Positions 51,477-59,510 of a stretch of 64,000 nucleotides of DNA are shown here, piece by piece (position 1 is the stretch's first letter; each line of letters opens with the position of its first letter). The stretch lies in contig SPPL01000003.1 of the NCBI GenBank assembly GCA_004570955.1, positions 186,001 to 250,000 of the forward strand, given 5' to 3'. The stretch is from Jeotgalicoccus nanhaiensis. GTDB taxonomy: Bacteria > Bacillota > Bacilli > Staphylococcales > Salinicoccaceae. The notes under the pieces were generated by a model that was given only the letters and a program-made list of their open reading frames with translations, was not told where the DNA came from and made no database searches. The translations under genes were made by a program, and so were the position numbers.

Positions 51477-52592
51477 CTATAATTTCGTGATGTCTACTTC
51501 ATAATTTTCGTATAGGTAATTTTGTATCCATGCTTTGTTTTCATCTGAAATATTAAAAGCATTATTAATGCGCTGCTGCAAATCATCGCCTGTATAAACA
51601 TCGTATCCTTCTAGTATTTTCAATGAAGCTTCTTTGAATTCGGAATCCTGTGCAATAGTTTCGGCGCTTGCCTGTAATTTATCAATTTCTTCCTGAGGCG
51701 CATCCTTATGCACCCAGATAACTTTGTTCATTGTGTATGACGCATTAATCAATTGTGTATAAGCTTCCCATGCCTCCCCTGAAGGTTCTTCACCATACTG
51801 TTCCATGTAAACTTCTTTGACAGTTGGTATGTCAGGGAATTGAGGGTCACGTACTAATTCTCCTTTTTCATCAATTTGGCCAAGTGAATACAACGGCACT
51901 GCTTTGCCATTTTCTATCATAGGCTGAACGTTGTTATTGTATGCAGTTGTTGTTTGAAAATCGATATTACTTTCACCCTGTTCAAAAGCTACGCGCGATG
52001 GACCGCGGCCTTCATATCCTAAGACAGCTTTAACATCCATACCTAATACTTCATAAGAAAGTAAGGTGGAAAGATCTAAGCCAGTTGGAGAGATTCCGGC
52101 ATGGAATAAAGTACTTTCCATATCTCCGATACCGTTGTGAATTTTTTCTGCATTTTCAGGTGTTGTATAAACAACACCTCCTGAAGGTGATCCAATAATA
52201 GGCTTGAACTCAGTTAAATCGTAGTCAACGGAAGACTGTTCAAGCATAAATGGAACGTGTGAAGATGCACTTGAAGTCAGCAGATTTGCGCCGTCCGGAG
52301 CAACCGAATTCGCGTAATGATTCGTTCCTGTAATACTGGCACCGCCCGGAATATTCTCAACTTGTACTTTTGGATTATTTGGAGTGTGCTCTGAGAAGTA
52401 AGGTGTCATAAATCTTCCGTAAATATCCGTACCGCCTCCAGCTTCGAAAGGTACGGTGAATTTAAGTAAATCATGTCCGCTTTCTTCTCCTTTTTCATCT
52501 GTATCTGAAGAGCTCCCTTTTGTTATTGGACTTAAGGCCATTAAGCCCCCGCAAAAAATTATAATGGCAATCATTGTAATTATTTTTTTCAT
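51477..52592 (-). CDS. tctC: Tripartite tricarboxylate transporter, binding protein TctC
   Basis: A 371-residue Bug/TctC-family receptor. An N-terminal hydrophobic segment (KKIITMIAIIIFCGGLMALS) is a signal peptide or anchor. It contains a Cys but not a standard lipobox. The ligand loops are VPFEAGGGTDIYGRFM and ENIPGGASITGTNHYA, where the carboxylates are bound in this family. It is the first gene of tctC-tctA-tctB-prpF. The operon is divergent from a LysR regulator. Confidence 0.9.
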   Translation of the reverse strand: MKKIITMIAIIIFCGGLMALSPITKGSSSDTDEKGEESGHDLLKFTVPFEAGGGTDIYGRFMTPYFSEHTPNNPKVQVENIPGGASITGTNHYANSVAPDGANLLTSSASSHVPFMLEQSSVDYDLTEFKPIIGSPSGGVVYTTPENAEKIHNGIGDMESTLFHAGISPTGLDLSTLLSYEVLGMDVKAVLGYEGRGPSRVAFEQGESNIDFQTTTAYNNNVQPMIENGKAVPLYSLGQIDEKGELVRDPQFPDIPTVKEVYMEQYGEEPSGEAWEAYTQLINASYTMNKVIWVHKDAPQEEIDKLQASAETIAQDSEFKEASLKILEGYDVYTGDDLQQRINNAFNISDENKAWIQNYLYENYEVDITKL

Positions 52593-52697
52593 ACTCTTAT
52601 CCCCTTTTGTATGACTTTACATAAGAGTAAGCGGTTTCATTTCATAAGTAAAAGATTGAATTTCTATCTAACTTCATAAAAAAAATTGATAACATTA

Positions 52698-52717
52698 AGT
52701 ATAAGCATCATAATACT
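52698..52717. promoter_or_regulatory. Candidate LysR operator between tctC and lysR
   Basis: AGTAT, ten bases, ATACT: a 20-bp imperfect dyad containing the T-N11-A-like layout bound by LysR regulators. It lies 44 bases before the LysR start and about 105 bases before tctC. Confidence 0.4.
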
Positions 52718-52760
52718 ATTTAAATACTAAATATTTAGAAATTTTTAAAGGGGGATAAAA

Positions 52761-53630
52761 ATGGACCAGAAGGATTGGAAAATATTAAAGATTCTACACG
52801 AAGAGAAAAATATTACGAAAACTGCTGAGAAATTATTTGTTTCACAGCCTTCATTAAGCTATCGCTTAAAGAATTTGGAAAGAGAGATGGAAACGGATAT
52901 AATTTTCAAAACTAAGACAGGTATTGAATTCACTTCCGAAGGTGAATATCTGGTGAATTATGCTAAAGAAATGCTTCAGAGACTGCAGGTTTTAAAAGAT
53001 AATATTAATGATATGAGCGAAGAAATATCAGGAACTTTAAAAATTGGAGTATCTAGTAACTTTGCCCAGTATATTTTACCTAATTTACTCAAATCTTTTT
53101 CAAATAAATATCCTAAAGTACATTTTAATGTCAGTACGGGCGTGAGTTCAGATGTTTATCGCATGCTGAATGACTCATCGATTCACATTGGTATTTTAAG
53201 AAGAGATTACCAGTGGCATGGCGGCAGAAAACATTTGTTGAACAGAGAATCTCTGTATATAATTTCTCAGAGCGAGATTGACGTTATGAAACTGCCTGAA
53301 TATAAACAGATAGATTATAAGACGGATTCGTCACTTAAAGGAATTATTAATCATTGGTGGCTGGCTGAATTTGCCTCGCCAGCAAATATAGAGATGGAAG
53401 TGGATCGTCTCGAGACATGCAAAGAATTAGTGAAAAGCGGACTGGGTTACGCAATCGTTCCTGAAATTTGTTTAAAAGAAGAGGATAAATTGTATAAAAA
53501 AGAAGTGGAATCTAAAGATGATTTAACTGTAAAAAGAGATACGTGGTTAATGTATAATGCGGATTATGAAAATCTGGTTATAGTAAATAAGTTTATTGAG
53601 CACATGAAATCATGGGGGAATATAAAGTGA
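52761..53630 (+). CDS. LysR family regulator of the tricarboxylate locus
   Basis: A 289-residue LysR-type activator. The helix-turn-helix is in NITKTAEKLFVSQPSLSYRL with LKNLEREMETDIIFKTKTGI. The effector domain starts ISGTLKIGVSSNFAQYILP. It stands between the divergent tctCAB-prpF operon and the convergent tcuA-like gene, so it most likely senses a tricarboxylate and activates one or both. The ribosome site is AAGGGGGAT. Confidence 0.92.
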   Translation: MDQKDWKILKILHEEKNITKTAEKLFVSQPSLSYRLKNLEREMETDIIFKTKTGIEFTSEGEYLVNYAKEMLQRLQVLKDNINDMSEEISGTLKIGVSSNFAQYILPNLLKSFSNKYPKVHFNVSTGVSSDVYRMLNDSSIHIGILRRDYQWHGGRKHLLNRESLYIISQSEIDVMKLPEYKQIDYKTDSSLKGIINHWWLAEFASPANIEMEVDRLETCKELVKSGLGYAIVPEICLKEEDKLYKKEVESKDDLTVKRDTWLMYNADYENLVIVNKFIEHMKSWGNIK

Positions 53631-53662
53631 AAAAGAAAGCATCGGGAGATGCTTTCTTTTTT
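53630..53662. terminator. Bidirectional terminator between lysR and tcuA
   Basis: A 14-bp stem (AAAAAGAAAGCATC with GATGCTTTCTTTTT) with a 4-base loop between the converging genes. Confidence 0.92.
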
Positions 53663-53667
53663 ATGTT

Positions 53668-55170
53668 TTAAACTTCAAGCTGTTTCTTTGATTTTAAATA
53701 AGTTTTAACTGAGTCTCCTGCAGTTTTACCGAAAACCGACCCTGACATTAACCCGGAACCGCCCGGATAATTGTGATAGAAAAGGTCTCCAACCATTTCA
53801 CCTGCAGCGTACAGACCCTCAATTGGATGTTCGTTTTCATCCAGCACTTCGGAATTGCTATTTACTTTTATTGCACCGAAAGTAAATGTGATGCCGCAGG
53901 TAACGGGGTAAGCGTAAAATGGACCTTTGTTAAACTTAAGCGCCCAGTTTGTTTTGTTTGGTGATAACCCCGAGGTTCCTTTACCGTCTTTCACACTCGG
54001 GTTGTAATCGCCGTCCTGTACTGCATCGTTGTAGCTGTTAATTGTTTCTAAGAAATTCTCTTTATCGACGCCCATTTTCACTGCAAGTTCGTCGATGGTA
54101 TCAGCTTTTAGCATGGTTGCCTCTTCAAGGTTGTACTCTACTCTTAACATGTCTCTTACTTGGCTATCGTAAATCTGGAATGCTTTTTGCTGAGTCTGCT
54201 TCAGTGTTTCCTTGCCGTACTTGGCATATGTGTAGTTTCTGAAGTCAGCGCCTTCATCGACGAAACGTTCGCCTTCGACATTAACGATTAATCCTAATGG
54301 ATATGATGATTTCTTATAGATGTCACCAGGTTTGCTGTAGTCGCCTGTCTTAGGTGAGTTATAGTCTGTAGTATGTGCATGACAGCCGTCATACTGGCCT
54401 GCTTTTACTGCGCCGGCTTCAAGTGCCATTGAGATACCGTCGCCTGTATTGTACTCACTGCCGCGGACAATCGCATTTTCCCACTGCTTGCCGAGATATT
54501 CCATACGTTTCTTTTTATCTGCTTCAAATCCGCCGCTTGCTAAAACAACTGATTTAGTCTTAACGAGAACTTTTCCGTGCTCTTCACTGTTTACGTAAAC
54601 ACCTGTAATTTTACCATCTGTTTTCTCAAGTTTTTCGGCAGGTGATGCATACCAGAAGTCTACACCATTTTCTTCAGCTTTTTTGAATAATGATTTTACA
54701 AGTCCTATACCTTTATCGACTGTTTTAACCGGCAGCCCGCCCCAGAATGCTTTCTTCCCGTCTTTTTCAAAGAACTGGTTTTCATTCAGCTGGAACTGAA
54801 CACCCTGCTCTTTCATCCACAGAATAGTTTCATATGATTTTCCTGTCAAATGCTCAGCCAGGCTCGGATTACTCTTATTTTTAGTAACGTTCATTAAGTC
54901 GCCGTGGTAATCTTTTGCAGTATATTCGGGTAATTCAATCGCTTTCAAGTCATCTTCGGACAGATTGTCTACAACTTTGCTTAATCCGTTGAGATCATTA
55001 TAGGCAAAACGTATTGCACCGTCGGTAAAAAATGAGTTGCCCCCGCGCTTGTGCTGCGGCCCTTTTTCGACAACCAAAACTTTTAGATTATCTTCACTCG
55101 CAGACACTGCAGCGCTTAAAGCAGCATTACCTGACCCTACTACAACTAAATCATATTCATAATTTGTCAT
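53668..55170 (-). CDS. tcuA: FAD-dependent tricarballylate dehydrogenase (TcuA-like)
   Basis: A 500-residue flavoprotein of the fumarate reductase/succinate dehydrogenase family. FAD motifs are VVVGSGNAALSAAVSASE at the N-terminus, SVVLASGGFEADKKKR, and the C-terminal LYAAGEMVGDLFYHNYPGGS. The segment RFVDEGADFRNYTYAKYG is highly characteristic of TcuA, which oxidises tricarballylate to cis-aconitate. No signal peptide or haem motif is present, so it is cytoplasmic. No tcuB (the iron-sulfur/haem partner that reoxidises TcuA in Salmonella) is next to it. It is transcribed on its own from the right of the locus; the ribosome site is AGGGGGAA. Confidence 0.85.
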   Translation of the reverse strand: MTNYEYDLVVVGSGNAALSAAVSASEDNLKVLVVEKGPQHKRGGNSFFTDGAIRFAYNDLNGLSKVVDNLSEDDLKAIELPEYTAKDYHGDLMNVTKNKSNPSLAEHLTGKSYETILWMKEQGVQFQLNENQFFEKDGKKAFWGGLPVKTVDKGIGLVKSLFKKAEENGVDFWYASPAEKLEKTDGKITGVYVNSEEHGKVLVKTKSVVLASGGFEADKKKRMEYLGKQWENAIVRGSEYNTGDGISMALEAGAVKAGQYDGCHAHTTDYNSPKTGDYSKPGDIYKKSSYPLGLIVNVEGERFVDEGADFRNYTYAKYGKETLKQTQQKAFQIYDSQVRDMLRVEYNLEEATMLKADTIDELAVKMGVDKENFLETINSYNDAVQDGDYNPSVKDGKGTSGLSPNKTNWALKFNKGPFYAYPVTCGITFTFGAIKVNSNSEVLDENEHPIEGLYAAGEMVGDLFYHNYPGGSGLMSGSVFGKTAGDSVKTYLKSKKQLEV

Positions 55171-55348
55171 TTTATAATTCCCCCTGTTATGGATGTATGA
55201 CTTAAGAGTAGAGTATTTAATATGATAAATGAAATATCAGTTTTATATTAAATGCAATAAAAATATTCTATAACACAGAGAGGTAAAGCTCTAACACTTT
55301 AAAACTACCGTTAAAATAAGCTAATTAATATTCTGACAAATCAATACA

Positions 55349-55377
55349 TTGCCTTTTTCCTACCAGTGTACTATATT
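55349..55377 (+). promoter_or_regulatory. SigA-type promoter of the riboflavin operon
   Basis: TTGCCT and TATATT are separated by 17 bases, ending 27 bases before the FMN riboswitch. Between tcuA and this promoter (55171-55348) I see nothing else of note. Confidence 0.75.
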
Positions 55378-55404
55378 TTATATAGAGTTTTTCAACTGAA
55401 TACT

Positions 55405-55543
55405 ATTCTTTCGGGGCAGGGTGTAATTCCCAACCGGCGGTAATCTTTTTAGAAAGCCCGCGACCCGTACGGTATTTATTATCGTATGGCTGATTCAGTT
55501 AAAGTCTGAAGCCGACAGTTAGAGTCTGGATGGGAGAGAGAAT
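55405..55543 (+). promoter_or_regulatory. FMN riboswitch (RFN element) of the riboflavin operon
   Basis: The core segments appear in order: GGGGCAGGGTGTAATTCCCA, ACCGGCGGTAAT, AGCCCGCGACCCG, GATTCAGTTAAAGTCTGAAG with CCGACAGTTAGAGTCTGGAT and GGGAGAGAG. They match the RFN consensus, including AGCCGACAGT. FMN binding should end transcription at the terminator near 55632. Confidence 0.96.
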
Positions 55544-55631
55544 AATGCAGCAGCGTAGAAATGTTTTTAAGCATTTTAATACGTTTATTTAACATTGTAT
55601 AAAATACTGTGTTACTTTAGCATACATTTTT

Positions 55632-55672
55632 TAACGCCTTCGAATGTTTTTATTCGAGGGCGTTATTTTTAT
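55632..55672 (+). terminator. FMN-riboswitch expression-platform terminator
   Basis: A 14-bp stem (TAACGCCTTCGAAT with ATTCGAGGGCGTTA, one G-T pair) and a T-run stand just before the ribD ribosome site. Confidence 0.88.
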
Positions 55673-55687
55673 TCAGGAGGTAAAAAC

Positions 55688-56731
55688 TTGAACAGATATA
55701 TGGATATGGCTGTAAACCTGGCCAGGATGTCAGCGGGTCAAACGTCAGTGAACCCGCCGGTCGGCGCTGTCGTCGTCAAAAACGGCAGATTCATCGGCTA
55801 CGGTGCACATTTAAAAGCGGGAGAACTGCATGCAGAACGAGCCGCATTAAACAGCTGCATTGAATCTGCAGCAGGAGCGGATATATATGTCACGCTTGAG
55901 CCATGCTCGCATCATGGAAAAACACCGCCGTGTACGGATGCTGTAATCGAAGCCGGCATTAAACGTGTATATTATGCGGCCCGGGATGTGAATGACAAGG
56001 TCGATGGCTTAAAGGTATTAAACGATCAGGGTATAGAAACGATTTACCTGAAACACTCTGATGTCGAAGAACTTTATCGTCCGTTTAATACCGGCATACT
56101 GAATCAGCGGCCATTTATTACACTAAAAGGTGCTATGAGTCTTGACGGTAAAATTGCACACCAAAACGGTGACAGTCACTGGGTCAGTAATGAATATTCA
56201 CGCCTGGATGTGCATCACCTCAGACAGCAGCATGACGGTATACTAATTGGCGGCCATACTTTGTTAAACGATAATCCGAGTCTGACCACCCGTTTATCAG
56301 ATAACGATTCACATCCTGTACCAGTTATTCTGCTGGGCTCTCAAACACTGAAGGCGGATATGAATATTTTCAAACATCCGCATAAGCCAATCATCTTTAC
56401 CAGCAATAAAGAGAACGCAGCATTTGAAGATCGTGCAGAACTATACTTTGGATCTTACGATTTAAGCGAAGTACTTTATATATTATATGAACGGAATATA
56501 GCTTCACTTTTGGTGGAGGGCGGCTCGTCTATCCACACACAATTTTTAAACGAAAACTTATTCGATGACCTCATCATTTACATTGCCCCGAAAATATTTG
56601 GTTATTCTGAGTATCAGCTTCATCAAGGCGACCCAGACGGTCAGCTGAATCTGATATTGCATCATGTTGAAAAGCTCGAGTCGGACATCAAACTTACTTA
56701 CAGGAGGACTCAAGCATGTTTACAGGATTAA
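55688..56731 (+). CDS. ribD: Bifunctional riboflavin deaminase/reductase RibD
   Basis: A 347-residue enzyme for the second and third steps of riboflavin synthesis. The N-terminal deaminase has the zinc motifs ELHAERAALNSCI and TLEPCSHHGKTPPCTDA. The C-terminal reductase starts RPFITLKGAMSLDGKIAH and has LLVEGGSSIHTQFL. The start is the TTG at 55688, with CAGGAGG upstream. An upstream in-frame ATG runs through the terminator and is rejected. The last 16 bases overlap ribE. Confidence 0.95.
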   Translation: MNRYMDMAVNLARMSAGQTSVNPPVGAVVVKNGRFIGYGAHLKAGELHAERAALNSCIESAAGADIYVTLEPCSHHGKTPPCTDAVIEAGIKRVYYAARDVNDKVDGLKVLNDQGIETIYLKHSDVEELYRPFNTGILNQRPFITLKGAMSLDGKIAHQNGDSHWVSNEYSRLDVHHLRQQHDGILIGGHTLLNDNPSLTTRLSDNDSHPVPVILLGSQTLKADMNIFKHPHKPIIFTSNKENAAFEDRAELYFGSYDLSEVLYILYERNIASLLVEGGSSIHTQFLNENLFDDLIIYIAPKIFGYSEYQLHQGDPDGQLNLILHHVEKLESDIKLTYRRTQACLQD

Positions 56732-57330
56732 TCGAACAAACTTCACCCGTACTTTCTATTAATAAAACATCCGCATTAACTGAATTGGAAATACAGAACA
56801 CCACTTTTGATGATTTAAATATTGGTGATTCTATCGCAGTGAACGGTGTCTGCCTGACCGTTACAAAACTTGAAGAACAGTCATTCTTTGTTGAGATTAT
56901 TAATGAAACGAACAAAATAACGTCGTTATCGGAACTGAGGAATGGAGATCTGCTTAACCTTGAACGCGCGATGAGACTGGACCAGCGGCTTGGCGGCCAT
57001 ATCGTATCCGGCCATGTTGACGGCACAGGAGTTATTGCCGGTATTTATAACGACGGTGATGCTTTAGTAATCACTGTGGAATGCCCTCGAGAATTAATGA
57101 AATACATGACCTTAAAAGGATCTGTAACAATTGACGGTATCAGCTTGACGCTGTTCGATATTAACCTTGAGAATAATACATTTATTTTAAATATCATTCC
57201 TGAAACACAAAGCAAAACGACGCTCGGACAAAAGAAACAAGGGGATGTTGTCAATATAGAGGCGGATATGATGATTAAACATATCAATCATCTGCTTAAT
57301 TTTGAGAAAGCGGGTGGTACTCATGTTTGA
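56716..57330 (+). CDS. ribE: Riboflavin synthase alpha chain
   Basis: A 204-residue enzyme that makes riboflavin from two molecules of dimethyl-ribityllumazine. It starts with the canonical MFTGLIEQTSPV and has the two lumazine-binding repeats: DSIAVNGVCLTV and GSVTIDGISLTLF, with GGHIVSGHVDGTG between. It overlaps ribD at its start and ribBA at its end, so translation is coupled along the operon. Confidence 0.96.
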   Translation: MFTGLIEQTSPVLSINKTSALTELEIQNTTFDDLNIGDSIAVNGVCLTVTKLEEQSFFVEIINETNKITSLSELRNGDLLNLERAMRLDQRLGGHIVSGHVDGTGVIAGIYNDGDALVITVECPRELMKYMTLKGSVTIDGISLTLFDINLENNTFILNIIPETQSKTTLGQKKQGDVVNIEADMMIKHINHLLNFEKAGGTHV

Positions 57331-58492
57331 TTCAATACACAGTGCACTGGAAGATTTAAAAGTAGGAAAATTAATCATCGTTGTGGATGATGAAAACAGG
57401 GAAAATGAAGGAGATCTCGTTGGTATATCAGAGTTTATCGATGCGTCAGCGATTAACTTTATGGCCGCACATGCCAGAGGACTGATTTGTACACCTGTTT
57501 CAGCTGATATTGCCGAGCAGGCAGGACTGGCTCCGATGACTGAACATAACAGTGACGAATACCAGACTGCTTTTACAATTTCTATAGATCACGTCAACTC
57601 GACAACAGGTATCAGTGCCTTCGAACGATTCGATACGGTAAAAGCACTTCTTGATATAAATGTTTCACCTGAAACATTTAACCGCCCGGGACACGTATTT
57701 CCGCTAATTGCCAAGGATGGCGGTGTGCTGGAACGTCAAGGTCACACAGAAGCTGCGGTGGACCTTGCAAGACTTACAGGAGCAAAACCTGCAGGTGTAA
57801 TTTGTGAAATTATGAATGAAGACGGGACGATGGCACGTGTTGATAATTTGAAAGTCTATAAAGAAAAACACGGCTTAAAAATGATTACTATCGAAAATTT
57901 GAAAAAATATATAATGCAGCAGCACGCTGTAACGCTGGCAAGCACTATTTCTATGCCGACGAAATTTGGACAGTTTATAATGTATGACTTTATCGACCGT
58001 GAAGGCAAGGAGCATCTTGCTCTTGTCCATGGAGAAATTACTCCGCATATGAATGTACGTATTCATTCTGAATGTCTGACCGGAGACGTCTTTAAAAGTG
58101 CGCGCTGTGATTGCGGGGATCAGTTGGATAAAGCGATGCAGATTATCAGTGAGGAAGACGGTATCATCCTGTATATGCGCCAGGAAGGACGCGGTATCGG
58201 GCTGACAAATAAACTAAAAGCATACGAACTCATAGAACAGGGTTACGATACAGTGACTGCTAATGAACATCTCGGTTTTGATGCGGATCTGCGCACATAT
58301 GAAGAAGCAGCAGCTATGCTGAAACACTTAAAAGTGGATGAGGTAACGCTGCTGAGCAATAACCCGAAGAAAATTGAAGGACTGCAAAAAGAAGGTATTA
58401 CAGTACATTCGAGAGAACACATCGTGACTGCAAATATATATAACGAAGATTATTTAAATACAAAAAAAGAAAAAATGGGACATCTGTTATAG
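57323..58492 (+). CDS. ribBA: Bifunctional DHBP synthase/GTP cyclohydrolase II RibBA
   Basis: A 389-residue fusion. The N-terminal RibB half (3,4-dihydroxy-2-butanone 4-phosphate synthase) has VVDDENRENEGDLVGISEF and FPLIAKDGGVLERQGHTEAA. The C-terminal RibA half (GTP cyclohydrolase II) has HSECLTGDVFKSARCDCGDQ with zinc cysteines and YMRQEGRGIGLTNKLKAYEL. It supplies both starting compounds of the pathway. The ATG at 57323 lies within the end of ribE, overlapping its stop by 8 bases. An upstream in-frame start would lengthen the overlap without a better ribosome site. Confidence 0.96.
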   Translation: MFDSIHSALEDLKVGKLIIVVDDENRENEGDLVGISEFIDASAINFMAAHARGLICTPVSADIAEQAGLAPMTEHNSDEYQTAFTISIDHVNSTTGISAFERFDTVKALLDINVSPETFNRPGHVFPLIAKDGGVLERQGHTEAAVDLARLTGAKPAGVICEIMNEDGTMARVDNLKVYKEKHGLKMITIENLKKYIMQQHAVTLASTISMPTKFGQFIMYDFIDREGKEHLALVHGEITPHMNVRIHSECLTGDVFKSARCDCGDQLDKAMQIISEEDGIILYMRQEGRGIGLTNKLKAYELIEQGYDTVTANEHLGFDADLRTYEEAAAMLKHLKVDEVTLLSNNPKKIEGLQKEGITVHSREHIVTANIYNEDYLNTKKEKMGHLL

Positions 58493-58504
58493 GAGGAAAA
58501 AATA

Positions 58505-58972
58505 ATGAATGAATTACAGAAAACGATGAACGGTGAAAATTTGAAGATAGCAATAGTTACGGCAGAGTTTAACGATTTTATTACCGATCGCCTGCTGGAT
58601 GGTGCACATAAAACATTACTCAAGCACGGTGTGAAAGATGAGAATATCGATTTAGTATATGTACCGGGAGCCTTTGAACTGCCGCTGACAGCAAAAACAC
58701 TGGCAGAAACGAAGAAGTACGACAGTGTTATCACGCTCGGCTGCGTAATCCGGGGCAGTACAACTCATTATAATTATGTTTGTAACGAAGCAGCAAAAGG
58801 TATAAGCCATGCAGGATTATCAACAGGCGTGCCCGTTATATTTGGCGTTATAACTACTGAGAACATCGAGCAGGCAATCGATCGTGCTGGCGCGAAAGTG
58901 GGCAACAAAGGCTCTGAAGCGGCTGTAACGGCAATAGAAATGGCGGGAGTCATCCAAAGTATTAAAAAATAA
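58505..58972 (+). CDS. ribH: 6,7-dimethyl-8-ribityllumazine synthase
   Basis: A 155-residue lumazine synthase that condenses the pyrimidine from RibD with the butanone phosphate from RibBA. Motifs are [35 protein letters not shown], and [20 protein letters not shown] with the catalytic His. The gene lies 12 bases after ribBA with a TAGGAGG site. Confidence 0.96.
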   Translation: MNELQKTMNGENLKIAIVTAEFNDFITDRLLDGAHKTLLKHGVKDENIDLVYVPGAFELPLTAKTLAETKKYDSVITLGCVIRGSTTHYNYVCNEAAKGISHAGLSTGVPVIFGVITTENIEQAIDRAGAKVGNKGSEAAVTAIEMAGVIQSIKK

Positions 58973-58989
58973 TACAAGGAGGTTCTTGA

Positions 58990-59469
58990 ATGATAACTGA
59001 ATCAGATAAAGCATACTTAAAACGCAGTGTGGAACTCGCTGAAGAGGCATTAAAAACAGGTAATTCACCCTTTGGATCGCTGCTCGTGTCAAAAGACGGT
59101 AGTGTGTTGTTTGAAGACCACAACCGCGACAAAGACGGAGACCAAACGAAACATCCGGAATATGCAATCGCGAAATGGGCAGTAGAAAATTTAAGTCCAT
59201 CAGATCGTAAAAATGCAGTAGTTTACACATCTGGTGAACATTGTTCGATGTGTTCTTCAGCACATGCACTGGCAGGGCTTGGCCGGATTGTCTACGTAAG
59301 CTCATCAGCACAGCTGAAAGACTGGCAGAAAGAACTTGGCGTTACAAAACGCGGTGCACTAAAAGGTCTGAGTATTGAGGAAGTTATTAATGATACAGAA
59401 GTTGATGGGCCTGATGAGGAACTGTCGCAGCAGGTTAAACAGCTGCAAATAGAATATTATAGAAAATGA
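58990..59469 (+). CDS. Nucleoside/nucleotide deaminase-like protein at the end of the rib operon
   Basis: A 159-residue cytidine-deaminase-superfamily protein of the CMP/dCMP/guanine-deaminase branch. The zinc site is HPEYAIAKWA (His and catalytic Glu, with Pro in place of the usual Ala) and SGEHCSMCSSAHALAG (CxxC, with EH in place of the usual EPC). GNSPFGSLLVSKDGSVLFED is the substrate-binding start. The gene begins 17 bases after ribH with AAGGAGG and ends at a terminator, so it is the fifth gene of the riboflavin operon. The substrate is unknown; a pterin, purine or flavin-pathway pyrimidine is possible. Confidence 0.85.
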   Translation: MITESDKAYLKRSVELAEEALKTGNSPFGSLLVSKDGSVLFEDHNRDKDGDQTKHPEYAIAKWAVENLSPSDRKNAVVYTSGEHCSMCSSAHALAGLGRIVYVSSSAQLKDWQKELGVTKRGALKGLSIEEVINDTEVDGPDEELSQQVKQLQIEYYRK

Positions 59470-59470
59470 T

Positions 59471-59502
59471 AAAAAGGACTCCCCGATCGGGAAGTCCTTT
59501 TT
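59471..59502. terminator. Terminator of the riboflavin operon
   Basis: AAAAAGGACT and AGTCCTTTTT pair around an inner CCC-GATC-GGG hairpin. It also faces the end of the RND gene and can work in both directions. Confidence 0.9.
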
Positions 59503-59510
59503 ACTTTATA

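Noticed and set aside
55595-55687. N-terminal extension of RibD from an upstream ATG
   Set aside because: The extension would be encoded by the riboswitch terminator hairpin. The TTG at 55688 has a strong CAGGAGG site and gives the normal family start.
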